From positions 23,077,001-23,141,000 of the forward strand of contig NW_024465421.1 in assembly GCF_017591425.1 (NCBI RefSeq): DNA of 64,000 nt. The letters run 5' to 3'. Shown here one piece after another: positions 1 to 20,936 of the stretch. The stretch's first letter is position 1; the number at the start of each line of letters is the position of its first letter. The position numbers and the translations under genes are program-made. This DNA is from Ochotona curzoniae. Lineage: Eukaryota > Chordata > Mammalia > Lagomorpha > Ochotonidae. Under the pieces are notes generated by a model. The model ran no database searches. It had not been told where the DNA came from and was given only the letters and a program-made list of their open reading frames with translations.

Positions 1-2093
1 AAAACTTTTAAGGAATTTAATCTTTCACTACCCAAACTGTCCACTTAAAAGCTGCTGCATAGCATTCCTCCTACCAGACTTTCCAGAACAATTCAACATT
101 CTGCAACAGCCCCAGAACTGATAGAATTTCTAAGAGTTTTAGTTTGATTCTAAATTCTCCTGGCCTTTCCTTCAGAGGATAATAGGTTTTCCAATGCCAG
201 CTTGAATGTCCATCTGCTCAATGGAATCTTCCATTCGGGTCTGGAATGGTCCCAGCACTGTGGCCCTTAGACCATGCAAGCAAATGGGAGGAGCTATGCA
301 CTGGGTGAATGAGAGGGTTCTCAGAAGCAATTCTGGAACAACTGCAAGGCTGCTATCAGAATATACTAAGATAAAACACAATCTGCTTTTCTAGAAATCA
401 TTTGGTTGTTTCTGGAGGGCATATCTGTGAGAACTTTAATACTAATATCTAAATGTAGGGCTGTGTCCTTCATTTGTAAACCATGCCAAATAGTCTATTT
501 GTTAAACTTTGATCATTTTATCATCTTAGAAATGTTTTATATTAATTTTTTAATAATATATAAAGTAATCCTCATACTGTGCCGGAGCCTGTCCTTGGCA
601 AGCACATATAAGAATCAGGTCTGGATCACCTCAGATGAAGTTTTTTTGGGGATCCCTTCAACTGAACTGCTGATCTCAGAACCCCAGCCATGAAGAGACT
701 ATGGCAGCCAGTGGATTCTGAACAGATTTCATCATGTTCGGAGTGGCAAGATTGGCAGCAACTCAGAACTGTTGAACTATCAAAACTGCTTGAGCAGGGC
801 CCTGAGAGCGCGCCCCACGTCGGGGACCTGGGATGGGTGGGAGGCTGGGTGGGGCTTCTCCCTTTGTTTCTCCCCTGACCCCAGATACAGGGAAAAATTA
901 ATGTGGAAACAATGGTATTATCCACTTTCCTGTAGCCCTTGACCCAGTGTGCCCTAATCACCCACATAAAGATTATATTAAAAAAACATCATTTGTGACA
1001 AAACTGCACAAATCTATTTTTCCAATTTAGACCCCAAATCCCTAGCCCAAGATGCGGTGAGTCAGTGTGTTGATGGTTACTGGCTGTTACTGGAGTCAGC
1101 TGGCTCTCTTCTGCCTCTACTCCTCTCCAAGCCTCTCCTAGACCGTACTTCCTGGTCCAGCGAGAGCATCCACCTCCCCCTCTTCTGACCCTCACAAATC
1201 TGCTTGTCTTAGCTCTTACCTTCCAAGGTGCGACTCACAGAAGATAGGACAGAGTGGTTCCTGAACCTTTCTCTGAAGCCTCCCACACTCCTGAAGGGAA
1301 GGGCAGGCACCCTTTCCCTTCTCCCCAGTCCTTCCATCGCTTTCAGGGCCATCAGGCAAAGGGAAATGACGAATAAGGTAAGTGGGACAGGCTAGGTGGA
1401 GAGAAGAGTGGTTGCCTGTCCAGTTGACTTGTCCATCTACTACTCAAGAGCACTATGAGCTCCGAAATCTTCCTTCAGTGTTTCATCAGCTCGACTCTAC
1501 ACCTAGAGGAAAGCAGATCTCCCTGAGGCCCAAAGGCCAGGTGGAATGAAAGAGGAAAAGATCCCGAGCCTTGGTAGAACAGCCATTTCCCCGAAGTGCC
1601 ATAGCAAGCTCCTTCAAGACAGCCAGGATTATCCGCAGAAACACAACAGCACCAACATCTCAACGGTTTAACACAACAGACATTTTATTTCTCATTCCTG
1701 CAAACATCCATGACAGATCCGGGGATTTGGGAAGAGATTTCCAGGTTCCTCCCATATACCTTCTGTGCAGGAAAGGAGAGTACTGGAATTCTGAACTAAC
1801 AAATAAATGCTTCAGCCCACACCAATGGCCTAAACCATCTCATGACCCTTACCGTAGAAAGCAAAAACAATTTATTCTCCTTTACACTGCTTGCTGAAAT
1901 ACAAGAACCCTGAAGGCATGCGTTATCTCTTGCCCACTGTTATGTCTTCAGAGGCAAGCCAGTGCCTAGCATACCAGGCCCTCATTAAACTGTATGAATG
2001 CAAAGCCAAAAAGAAACCCCCACGTAAGTCCTGAAAAAAGAGGAAGAGTCCCAAGAGTCTAAGGCAAAGAAGTGTCAGCTAAGAAGTAGGCAG
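1..2093. other. Unassigned left end of the window
   Basis: Non-coding. 640-985 (ending CCCACATAAAGATTATATTA and a run of A) could be the 3' end of a lagomorph LINE, but I cannot confirm the family. The rest shows no repeat or exon. Confidence 0.35.
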
Positions 2094-2430
2094 GGCCTGG
2101 TGCAGTGGCCTAGCAGCTAAGGTCCTCACCTTGCACATGCCAAGATCCCATATGGGCACTGGTTCTAATCCCAGTAGCCCCGCTTCCCATTCAGTTCCCT
2201 GCTTGTGGCCTAGGAAAGCAGTCGAGGATGGCCCAAAGCCTTGGGACCCTGCACCAGCGTGGGAGACCCAGAAGCAGCTCCTGGCTCCTGGCTTCGGATC
2301 GGCGCAACTCTGGCTGTTGCGGTCACTTAGGAAGTGAATCATCGAACAGAAGATCTTCCTCTCTGTCTCTCCTTCTCTCCGTATATTTGACTATCCAACA
2401 AAAATATATAAATCTTAAAAAAAATTTTTT
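2094..2430 (+). mobile_element. C-type lagomorph SINE, full length
   Basis: Reference description for the SINE entries here: a tRNA-like head (GGCCTGGTGCAGTGGCCTAG, then GGTTCTAATCC as degenerate B box), the body motifs CCAGCTCCCTGCTTGTGGCC and TTGGGACCCTGCACC, a pyrimidine-rich TCTGTCTCTCCTTCTCTC segment, and an AATAAA-containing A-rich tail. About 320 bp complete. Confidence 0.85.
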
Positions 2431-2654
2431 TGAAGGAAATAATACTTGGTAGAATTCATTTCAGAGAATAAAAACCCTCTAAAAGCTACAGATGAATAGC
2501 TCTTGTGCCAAGCAATGTACAGCATGAAGCCAAAAAGCAAATCAACTCAGGGAACCACAAGGACTCAGCATCTGAATGGAGCTGGAATGGCCACAGAAGC
2601 ATTTGCTTCTTTAATATAATCAATTAGCCCAACTTCTCACTGGGAGCAGGGGAG

Positions 2655-2820
2655 AAAGCACGTCCTGAACACGTACCTACTATGGGCCAGGCTCTTTCCC
2701 AGGTATTGTACATTCATCAGTCCATTGAATCTCTACAACAACCCTGAGTGTTATTTCTTATTTATACAGAAAATGGGAGACCTAAGAGGGCTTCAGTGAC
2801 AAATCCACAAACACATTTTT
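2655..2820 (+). mobile_element. MIR element
   Basis: Contains TACTATGGGCCAGGCTCTTT, then TCTACAACAACCCTGAGTGTTA and CAGAAAATGGGAGACC, the core and tRNA-distal part of a diverged mammalian MIR. Confidence 0.65.
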
Positions 2821-4241
2821 AAGCTAGATTCAAAACAGCACCACCCAGGTTAGCTGTGCAAAGAAAACATCTATGTCCTGCTAAGGTGGCCTCCACACCT
2901 GCCCAATACAGCTGTGCGACAGCCATGGGCTTTCTAGTGATATGGTCGACTAAGTCCCTGTACTTCTTTAAAAAAAAAAAAAAAATTAGATTTGGAAGAG
3001 ATGATTTCTCTAACCTCTTTCCTGATACACCTAAAATCCCTAACAAGAACATACCTGAGTCACCGTTATAATGAAATAGATAGTGTAAGAAAATGCACAG
3101 GCAACAGACTTTCAGCAGCCCAGTAAAGTTATTTCACAAGCCTTCTGTTAAATGCTGTGCTGGAAAGGACACCTGGGCAGACCCTGGTACAGTAAAACTC
3201 AACAACAGACACGGGCTTGCCCTCCCTCACCCAACCAACCTTTCCTATCAGGAACCTGGTCTCCTCCCTGGATGCCCAGGTCTCCACAGCAAGAAGCCAC
3301 AGAATCCTGCCTGCAGGATACACATATTACACTTTTCATTAAAACAAACAACCAAAAAAAAGCACTCATGTTCTTAATAACAAACAGAAGTCAAATTAAA
3401 AATGTAAATAAAAGCCTGAGATATTAATCTATCTTCTTTCAGGTTTTAGGAAGTGCTCATTTTTATGGCTGCTTTACCCTACTGACATTATGAGGTAAGT
3501 AAACAGTCTAATTTCACTTATTGTATCAAATTCTTTACATCTAATATAATATCCCATGGCTACAAGTTCCTACCCGTTTCAATATGTCCTCGTTAAAGGT
3601 GTTATCCAATTTTCAAACACCACCAATGAGAACCATAAAATAGTGCATTTTTAGTTCAGCTGGTAGATTCCCTAATGGTGAGATAAATAGATTTTCACCA
3701 TAGTAAAAATTGTGTTAAGAGAATTTAAGAGCCAAAAGAGCTAAAAAGTTCAAGAAGAAATTCAAGTGAGTCCACCTTTGTCAACAGTGACTACAAGAGA
3801 AAAGAATAATTTTGTTCTTGGAACACTCGGCATTACAATTCATTTCTGCTCCATGAAATTCCTGAAACTGGTAAGCATGCTACCCTGAATAGTAAAACAT
3901 ACACAATGAACATACATATTAGTGCTTTTTGTTTTACAAGGCCAGCTACAAATGTTTCTATCATATGTGTTTAAGAGTGACCACAGAAGACAATAACTGC
4001 ATCTGCTTCAAAACTGATTTTGCCAATTTTTCAGAGACATACTCCCCAAGCATCCTTTTCCCTTATTCAGAATGCTCTGGGAACACATCTCTGGATAAGT
4101 GACTTCTGACAGTTACAAGTAAAAGACAGCAAGCAGTACAACTATTCCCTGCATAGCCCACCTTGATTCCATTTGAGAATCATTATACCACATTTCTGAA
4201 CAATGACAAGTCATTGATGCCTCACGAATCTACGTGTGTTT
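2821..4241. other. Unassigned sequence downstream of ZNF75A
   Basis: AT-rich, non-coding; may include the ZNF75A 3' untranslated region on minus. No clear repeat. Confidence 0.4.
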
Positions 4242-4269
4242 TACACACACACACACACACACACACACC
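4242..4269 (+). repeat. CA microsatellite 55 bp downstream of the ZNF75A stop
   Basis: About 14 AC units, lying in the presumed 3' untranslated region of ZNF75A. Confidence 0.9.
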
Positions 4270-4322
4270 AGTGTCTCCATTTGGTGAATTTCTTTACATT
4301 GAGGACATAGGACAAGCTCCCT

Positions 4323-13420
<9,098 letters not shown>

Positions 13421-13591
13421 TCTGCTTTAACAGTCTGGCTCTTGTGTCCAGCACACTGATGCCAGCCTTGACAATCGAAGCCTGTCTGGTCTGCTACAAA
13501 ACTCAATGAAAGGATCTTTTTTCTAAGAGCACTGTGGGCAGAAAAAAAGGTATATCAATAATAAACTCACATGAACCTTATTGTTTTGTAT

Positions 13592-13912
13592 TTATTTATG
13601 TAGATTTATTTTTATTGGAAAGGCAGATTTACAAAAGGTAGGAGAGTCAGAGAAAGATCTTCCATTTGCTGACTCACTCCCTAGATGGCCATAACAGCTG
13701 GAGCTGAGCTGATGCGGAGCCAGGAGCTTCTTCTGGGTCTCCCTCACGGGCACAGGGTCCCAAGGCTTTGGGCTGTCCTCTACTGCTTTCCCAGGGCACA
13801 AGCAGGGAGCTGGATGGGAAGTGGAGCAGCTGGGACATGAACCAACGCCTATATGGGATCCTGGCACTTGAAGGTGGAGGATTAGCCAATTGAGCCACTG
13901 CAACAGATCCCC
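13592..13912 (-). mobile_element. C-SINE, minus strand
   Basis: Lies about 170 bp upstream of the ZNF75A start codon, within the intron between exon 1 and the SCAN exon. Full length with a decayed head (GCAACAGATCCCC). Confidence 0.8.
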
Positions 13913-13977
13913 ACATCTTGTATTTATTGTGAAAGAAAAAATGTAAAAAAAAAAAAGCCTTCCCTCTAAAAATCAAC

Positions 13978-14265
13978 TGCCAGTAGTGCCACAGGGAAGT
14001 AAGCCACTGTTTATGACAACAACATCCTATTTCAGAGTGTCAGTTCAAGACCCAGATACTCCACTTAAAATCTAGTGTCGTGCTAATACACCTGGGAAGC
14101 AGAGGGCAATGAATGAAGCACTGAGCTCCTGTTCCTCCATGTGGAGGACACAAAAGAAATCCCTGATATTTTACTTCAGTCTTATCCAGGCATTGGCAGA
14201 ATAAGTCAACAGATCCAAGATCTTTCTGTCACTTTACCTTTCAAATAAATCAGTCTTTTAAAAAA
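13978..14265 (+). mobile_element. Old diverged C-SINE
   Basis: CAGTAGTGCCACAGGGAAGT head and CAAATAAATCAGTCTTTTAA tail. The middle is strongly diverged. Confidence 0.55.
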
Positions 14266-14273
14266 ATCAATTG

Positions 14274-14570
14274 GGGGCCTGGCATGGTGGTTTAGGATGT
14301 TAATTTTCCATCTGCAGTGCTGCCACCACACATAGGTACCAGTTCTAGACCCAGCTGCTCCACTTCCCATCCAGCTCCCTGCCTGTGGCCTGGGAAAGCA
14401 GTGGAGGACAGCCCAAAGCCTTGGGACCCTGCACCCACGTGGGAGACCTAGCTCCCAGTTTCAGACCAGCTCCTCTGGCTGTTGGAGCCAATGAGGAATG
14501 ACTCAGCAGATGGAAGTATATCTGTTCCTCTGTCTTTCTAACTTTCAAGTAAAACATAAGTATCTTTTTA
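14274..14570 (+). mobile_element. C-SINE
   Basis: GGGGCCTGGCATGGTGGTTT head, complete body, tail at about 14570. Confidence 0.8.
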
Positions 14571-14885
14571 AAAGATTTATTTGTTTTTATTGGAAAATCA
14601 GATATACAGAGAGGAGGAGAGACAAAAAGGAAGATCTTCCATCGGATGGTTCATTCCCCAAGTGACAGCAACAGCCGGTGCTGTGTCAATCTGAAGCAGT
14701 CGCGGACGGCCCAAAGCCTTGGGACCCTGCACCTGTGTGGGAGGCCTGGAAGAAACTCCTGGCTCCTGGCTTTGGCTCAGCTCAGCTTTGACCATTGTGG
14801 TCACATGGAGAGTGATCATCAGATGGGAGATCTTCCTTTTTGTCTCTCCTCCTCTCTGTATATCTGACTTTGCAATAAAAAATAA
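14571..14885. mobile_element. Foldback SINE: two 3' halves in head-to-head inverted arrangement
   Basis: 14571-14697 is the 3' half of a C-SINE on minus; 14698-14885 is the 3' half on plus. Both arms share the private variant GACAAAAAGGAAGATC where other copies have GACAGAGAGGAAG, so the arms look derived from each other. Arms of about 85 bp could form a hairpin. Confidence 0.75.
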
Positions 14886-15007
14886 GTATATCTGAAAAAA
14901 GAAAAAAAATCAACTGCCAGGCACTTTGTCTCTCTCTTGTATTACTCAGTTTAACTACAACAGGTAAGAGCAGTCAAGTGCTAGTCAATGACCTAACCTT
15001 GAAAATA

Positions 15008-15310
15008 AAGACCCAGGAGCCAGTATTGTGCTACAACAGCTAAGCCACACCTGCGAAGCTGGCATACTGCTTTGTGTTCCAGCTGGTCCACTTTGGACCC
15101 AGCTGCCCACTGACGTGCCTGGGAAAGCAGCAGATGACAGTGTAAATACTTACACCCTCTACCACACATGCAGAAACACTGGAACGTGTTCCAAGGCCCC
15201 CGGTTTTTGTCTGGCCAGCCCTGGCCACTGCAGTCACTTGGAGAAACAACCATGGAAGCACTCTCTCTTTGTGTCTCAATCTTTAAAGTAAAAATAAATA
15301 CAACTAAAAT
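15008..15310 (+). mobile_element. Old diverged C-SINE
   Basis: CAGGAGCCAGTATTGTGCTA head, GTGCCTGGGAAAGCAGCAGA body of an older subfamily. Confidence 0.65.
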
Positions 15311-15605
15311 TTGGGGGTTAGCGCAATGGCTGAGCTGGCTAATCCTCTACCTTCTAGTGCCAGTATCCCGTATGGGTACTGGTTTGCGTCCCCACTACTC
15401 CACTTCCTATCCAGCTCCCTGTTTGTGGCTTAGGAAAGCAGCGGACGATGGCTTGCGTTCACGTGGGAGACCCGGAAGAGCTCCTGGCTTCCGATTGGCT
15501 CAGCTCCAGCTGTTGCAGCCATCGGGAACGAACCAGCAGATGGAAGGTCTTCCTCTGAGTTTCTTCAACTTTCTGTAAATCTGCTTTTCCAATAAATAAA
15601 TCCTT
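15311..15605 (+). mobile_element. C-SINE
   Basis: GGGGGTTAGCGCAATGGCTG head with TAATCCTCTACC, the rabbit-like head variant. Body has lost part of the CCTTGGGACCC region. Confidence 0.75.
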
Positions 15606-15769
15606 TCTTAAAAATCTACAACAAGCTGGTTAGAAGAGAAAATTTCAACCATTCGGGAATTTGGAGATCACCTAAAGACATAACCAGTGGGCTTACTATC
15701 TCATCTCCACTGTAAAGAAAATCTAGGAAGCAAGAATTAGAAGGACATGCCAAAATTTCCCTTAAATTT

Positions 15770-15950
15770 TCAGGCAGGGCACAGCACCATGGTTCAATTA
15801 GTCATTTCTCCACCTTCAAGGGCCAGCATCCTATATAGGCACAGGTTCAAGTTCCAGCTGCTCCAATTCCCATCCACCTCACTGCTTGTGGCCTGGGAAG
15901 GCAGTAGAGGACACCCAAAGCCCTGGGCCCCTGGACATGGCTGCCCATGT
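15770..15950 (+). mobile_element. 3'-truncated C-SINE
   Basis: GCAGGGCACAGCACCATGGT head to CAAAGCCCTGGGCCCCTGGA, then unrelated sequence. Confidence 0.65.
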
Positions 15951-16109
15951 GCACTTGGGTTCACCTGCAACAGGCGCGCTGATGGCAGAGCACGCCAGCA
16001 GCCTCTCTCTAAGCACTTGGGCTTCTGCTGTGGCTCTGAATGTACCTGCGAGTGGGGTAAAAGATGGAGCCCAGCCAGTCCACTGGGCCCCACAGGTTCC
16101 TACCAGTCC

Positions 16110-16385
16110 CCAGAAACCGCGAAGCTGCTGGCTACGAATAACTGCAGCTGGTTCGAATCACGGCGGCCCCACTTTCGATCCAGCTCCCTGATAATGACGC
16201 GGGAAAGCAGTAGAGGATGGCTCAAGTGCTTGGGACGCTGCACCCTTGGGTGCAAGAGGAAGCGCCTGGCCCCTGGATTTGGACCAGCCCGGCCAGAGCT
16301 GCCCAAGAGGGAGTGGAGCAGTGGATGGAGGCTCTTCCTCCCTCCTTCTCTACCGCTCTGCTTTCCGAAGAAATCAAATAAACCA
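16110..16385 (+). mobile_element. 5'-truncated C-SINE against the ZNF75A CpG island
   Basis: Starts within the tRNA-like part (GGTTCGAATCACGGCGGCCC, an intact B box) and ends in AAATAAACC at 16385, 25 bp from the inferred exon 1 donor. It is a diverged older copy. Confidence 0.7.
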
Positions 16386-16685
16386 AAAGAGGAAGCCGCT
16401 CCCCGGTTACCTCGCTGAGGCATTTTCCCGCCGCCTCGGGCTCCGCCGCCAGCTGCCGCCCCGAGGAGCCCGCACCGCGCCGAGCGGCGTGAAGCCGGGC
16501 GCACCCCGCTCCCCGGCGACGCCTCCTGCTTCCGGATCCTGCCCGGAGACCCTCCTGGCGCCGGTCCGAGGCCCGCGCGCCCGCGGCCGGAAGCGGAAGT
16601 GGCGTGGGCCCGGGATCCCGCGCCGCCCCGTTGCGGTCCCCGGCCCCGCACCTGAGATCTCCGCTCAGAACCCCTGGCACGGGGT
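16385..16685 (-). promoter_or_regulatory. ZNF75A: CpG island and probable ZNF75A first exon/promoter
   Basis: About 300 bp that is very GC- and CpG-rich and sharply bounded, with ETS-type GGAAG sites (CCGGAAGCGGAAGTGG near 16588). On the minus strand, GCGAG/GTAACC gives a strong donor ending an untranslated exon at 16411. That fits transcription leftward into the SCAN exon at 13420. Divergent transcription to the right is also possible. Confidence 0.6.
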
Positions 16686-16896
16686 TCCGCGAATATTTAT
16701 TAAGTCGCAACCAGCCGGGTGTTTCAGGCTGCCATTGATCTCATTATCGCCCTTTAGCAGTTGAGGAATTATTGAGTCAGCCACTTGCAGCCACTGTGAC
16801 AGTAAGACATCATTGCGCTCAAATAGTCTGGTCAAAGAATTGAGGTAATTTCATGAATATCAATACCACAAGTTTGCTTAATAATAATATTATTAT

Positions 16897-17215
16897 GAGG
16901 CCCAACGCAATGGTCTAATGGCTAACTCTTCACCTTGCACACCTTATGGGTGCCACTTTGTGTCCCAGCTGCTCCACTTCCCATCCAGCTCCCTGCTTGC
17001 GGGCTGGGAAGGCAGTGGAGGACACCCAGTGCGCTAGGACCTTGCATCCACTTGGGAGACCCAGCAGAGGCTCCTGGCTTTTGGCTTCGGATAGGCTCAG
17101 CTCTGGCCACTGTGGCTACTGGTGGAGTCAACCACAGGATGGAAGACATTTCTCTCTCCATAAAACTGACTTTCCAATAAAAATACACAAATAAATAAAT
17201 AAATCTTTTAAAAGT
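16897..17215 (+). mobile_element. C-SINE
   Basis: GAGGCCCAACGCAATGGTCT head, complete, ending in tandem AAATAAAT units. Confidence 0.82.
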
Positions 17216-18369
17216 TAGGAAAAATTATAAGAAGAAATTGGAGAGATTTGTCATAGCAGCCAAGCAGAACAAAGGGTGAGAGCAAATGCGAGCTGGAAAG
17301 ACAAGAGGTGCGAATGTTATTTTTCACTATGTTGTGCTACACATTGAGAAAGTTTAAAAACTCACTAAAAAAAATGATGAAAGCCTCTACCAGAAATACA
17401 GCATCCCTCTGGAAACTTACTCATAATTTAAGTAAAGTTAATTTAGGAACAAACTTTCATTTCATTTTTTTCCATAGGAATTATAAATGTAATTTGCTCT
17501 TTAAGTTTTTTTAAAAAATATTATTGTGGTAAATGGCTTCCTTTTTTGTCTGTGTACATATACCTAATTATTCCTGAGATCTTTACCTTGTACATTAATT
17601 CAGTAGCTCTTTTCTACATATTGTTTCCAACAAAAATAAGTTAATCTTTTTAAAAAAATGTACAAAGCTTATGTCTTAAAACAGTGGAGAGTCTGCTCAT
17701 TCCACCAGCTGCTACCTGTGTCCGTGGTAAACTCTTAGCAGGGTGCTGAACTTCAGACTGTACTGCTCAGACACCCAAACTCTTCCTCAATGCTTATCAG
17801 TCCCTACCCACCTGTGGCATGTCCTCTGGCCTATTACTTTAAGTTAAACTGTGCAGGCCCTTTTCACGTTGCCCAATGTGGTACTGATTCTGCCCTGAAG
17901 CCTTCCTCAGAGTATCCTGCGTCTCTGCTCGTGTGTGCCTGTGGCATTGTCAGTCTACATCTCCCGGGTCTCCTTTGTACCCAACATGGACTTATGGTGC
18001 CGGGGTCACTCTTTCTATCAGTTACCCTTTGACAGAAAAGGCCACTAAAACCTGTAGTGCTTTCTTTCATAGCTTCAGGGTAAAACTATCAATGTAAAAA
18101 GCAATTCCGTCTTATCCAAACAGGAATGTAAGAAGTGCTAGCAGTCATCCCACTGTGATCTCAGGGGAGTCTGGCAGATCTGCTGCTGGACAGGACTACG
18201 CAGGAAGATGTTCCAAAGCCTGCTCCCCACACTTCCCACCAGTACAGTGTCACACTGACTCCATGCCACAGAGGTTAGCCCACACTGGTACAGCAAGTAC
18301 CGTCTATACGCTAGGCATAGTGCTACATGCAATATTTTATGTGACATAGCTCATTAAAAGGCTGAGAAT
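17216..18369. other. Intergenic interval without recognised features
   Basis: AT-rich at 17300-17680, then moderate GC. TIGD7, expected near here by human synteny, is not seen as an open frame on either strand. I recognise no repeat family. Confidence 0.5.
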
Positions 18370-18660
18370 AGGCAGCTGGCATTGTGGTGTGGCAGGTAAT
18401 GCTACCACCTGTAATGCCAGCATCCCACATAGGTGTGGCTTTCTGTCCTAGCTGCTCTACTTCTGATCCAACTTCCCTGCAAGGAAAACCAGAAGACGGC
18501 ACAAGTGTTTGGGCCCCTTCCACCCACATAGGAGACTGCCTCCTGGCTTCATCCTGGATATTTTGACTGTTATGGACATTGGGGAATGAGCCAGCAAACA
18601 GAAGACATTTACCTTTTGATTTTTATATACATTTCCACAGTAAAATAAAATAAAAATATA
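18370..18660 (+). mobile_element. Old C-SINE
   Basis: GGCAGCTGGCATTGTGGTGT head, GCCAGCATCCCACATAGGTG, then a degraded body and AAATAAAATAAAA tail. Confidence 0.7.
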
Positions 18661-19525
18661 ACTAAATAGAATCATGGCCGAGACCAGCTCTGCCCAGTTT
18701 GCTAAAGGGGAAGCCACACTGGGGATTGGGAGAAAGATCCCACCAGAAGACCTTTTCAGTTCCCAACATGATTTCCTGGTACGTCAGGGTAGGGAGAAGT
18801 TGGGCAGGTGTGGGGGGAGATCCTCACTGTTCTAGCTTCAAACTGCAACTCTCCAAGTAGGACCACCACCAGATGACCATGTTATAGAATCCGCTGAGGG
18901 GAATATTCAGGGGGAGGGGGACCTGGGATGGCAGTTAACCTGGGGCTTCACCTAGGTTGAAATTTAGTTCACTTAAGTTACTTACTATTTAGTGTCCAGC
19001 AGAAATATCCACTTCACCCCTCCACCCAACACCTGGCATCAGTCGCCACATCAGCTCTGCCTGCTCCACTGGCTCTCGGCCCTGCCTCCATCACTGATGA
19101 TCCCAAACTCATCACTGCCCCTGTGAACGAGGTAAATAAGAAAAACATTTTTAAAAAATGGCTATATGAACTAAAGAGGGAAAAAATCACCCTAACCTGA
19201 GGCAAGCTTGAGAAGGCAAGGGAAGCAGGACATATCCAGGGTTCATCTCGCCACCTGAGCCCAGTGTTCGCCTGTTAGCAACACACTGCTGGATCTTTCC
19301 TCAGCACACTGCTCCAGGCTGTGGCCAGATGAATGTTCCTGGCATCAGACTCTACTCTTAGAACATTTCTGGTAGTCTCCCTCCCTTTCCCGATTCCTCA
19401 TAACTTTGCTGTTGCCTGCAACAGTTGTCAGTACCATCTTAGACTGCTTGTCAATCAGAAAGAAACCCAGAAGAGACAGCTCTCTCAGCAACTACACAAG
19501 AACATTTTAACTAAAGCAAAAAACA
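18661..19525. other. Intergenic interval without recognised features
   Basis: No convincing exon, repeat or promoter. Only short open frames without family resemblance. Confidence 0.5.
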
Positions 19526-19832
19526 ATTTTAAAGATTTATTCATTTTTATTGGAAAGTTGGATATTCAGAGAGGAAGATCTTCTGTCCTCTAATTCATTC
19601 CCCAAGTGGCCGCAAAGCCTGGAGTTGAGCTGATCTGAAGCCAGGAGCCTCTTCTGGGTCTGCCATACAGCTGCAGGGTCCCAAGGCTTTGGGCCATCCT
19701 TGACTGCTTTCCCAGGCCACAAGCAGGGAGCTGGATGGGAAGTGGGGCTGCCAGGATACAAACCAGCACCCATACGGGATCCTGGCACGTGCAAGAAGAG
19801 GACTTTAACAACTAGGCTATGCGCTGGGCCCA
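19526..19832 (-). mobile_element. C-SINE, minus strand
   Basis: Tail TTTAAAGATTTATTCATTTT, head ends GCGCTGGGCCC. Lies about 1.1 kb beyond the ZNF263 stop. Confidence 0.85.
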
Positions 19833-20115
19833 GCAAAAATATTTTTACTGCTATAAATCAGACGGAAAGAATACTTTTGAGACCCTAACTCAACATCGCC
19901 CCGAGTTTCCATTTAGCTTGATTCTGTTATCACAGCCCCAGCCAGCCGACATCCCGCCTCAGCCCAGCTATTGCCACCTTTGTCAGAGCATTCCTCATCA
20001 ATCTAGCAGGTCTACAAAGAGAAAGCAGGTGCTGGGAGCACGGTAGAGGAGAGGCAGATTAGCCACAGGGTGCAAACCAGTGAAACATCACACACATCCT
20101 TGTTTCCTGGAGATG

Positions 20116-20121
20116 TTTATT
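20116..20121 (-). other. ZNF263: Candidate ZNF263 polyadenylation signal
   Basis: AATAAA on the minus strand about 820 bp after the stop codon, in non-repetitive sequence. It is the first canonical hexamer I noticed downstream that is not inside a SINE tail. Confidence 0.35.
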
Positions 20122-20936
20122 TACCATTCAAACATTTTCTACAAGGAAGGACACAGTCACTAATTTTCCTAGGAGCCCCATTTCCAAAGTTTCCCAGGGA
20201 ATTCACCTTTCAGAGAACACTGCCCAGGAGTAAGGCTCCAAAGCTCTGTTGATCACTTGTGACAAAGGTGGGGGAGCGAACCTTTGCCAAAGGAAGAGGA
20301 ACCAGACCACAAACTCCACTGCCAATTTCTTGAAAAGCTGTAAGTCCCATAGGTCCCTGCTTGTCTGAGGTAACATCTACATGTGTGGTGTGCTTGTGGG
20401 CCCTTGCGGGGTGTGGTGGCTGACCTATGCAGCCCACGGCCTCTGGGAACACTGCAACTCACAAGCAGTCTCCTGTTGAGCTCTACGAGACCTGGCCCCT
20501 CTTCACCGGCTTCCCAGTCCCCAGGGGCCCAAATACTCCTACTCAATGTCCCAAATCAGAAAGTAGTAACAGAAAGATGTGTTTCCACAGCTTTTGGGAC
20601 AAACATCAGACACAATAAGGTAGGTACCCAAATCACATCTTGGCAAAATACACCAGGAGAGGCAGCACACCTTGGGACAGGCCAGACACACAGCGACCTC
20701 TGCTTCGAGCAGGTTCCCTCAGACTTCCGTCTTTAGCAGCGCAGACACAGCTGCTTCAGTTCCATACCAATCCTTTGCAGCCTCTGTGCCTCTCTCACAC
20801 TACACTCCCCATTGATGTTAATCACCTGGAAAATGCAGAAGTGCACGTCTGGGTGGCTGAGCAAGGAATCCCAGCTTTAGACAACAGGCCCTTCTGAACA
20901 TGCCACCGAATGGGGCAAAGAGAAACACCTCTCTAC

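Noticed and set aside
14571..14885. CRISPR-like or palindromic regulatory array
   Set aside because: The inverted repeat is explained by two SINE 3' halves; there are no regularly spaced direct repeats anywhere in the window.
16100..16764. 160-220 codon frames over the ZNF75A CpG island and adjoining SINE
   Set aside because: They read through SINE sequence and GC-rich promoter; no homologous protein recognised.
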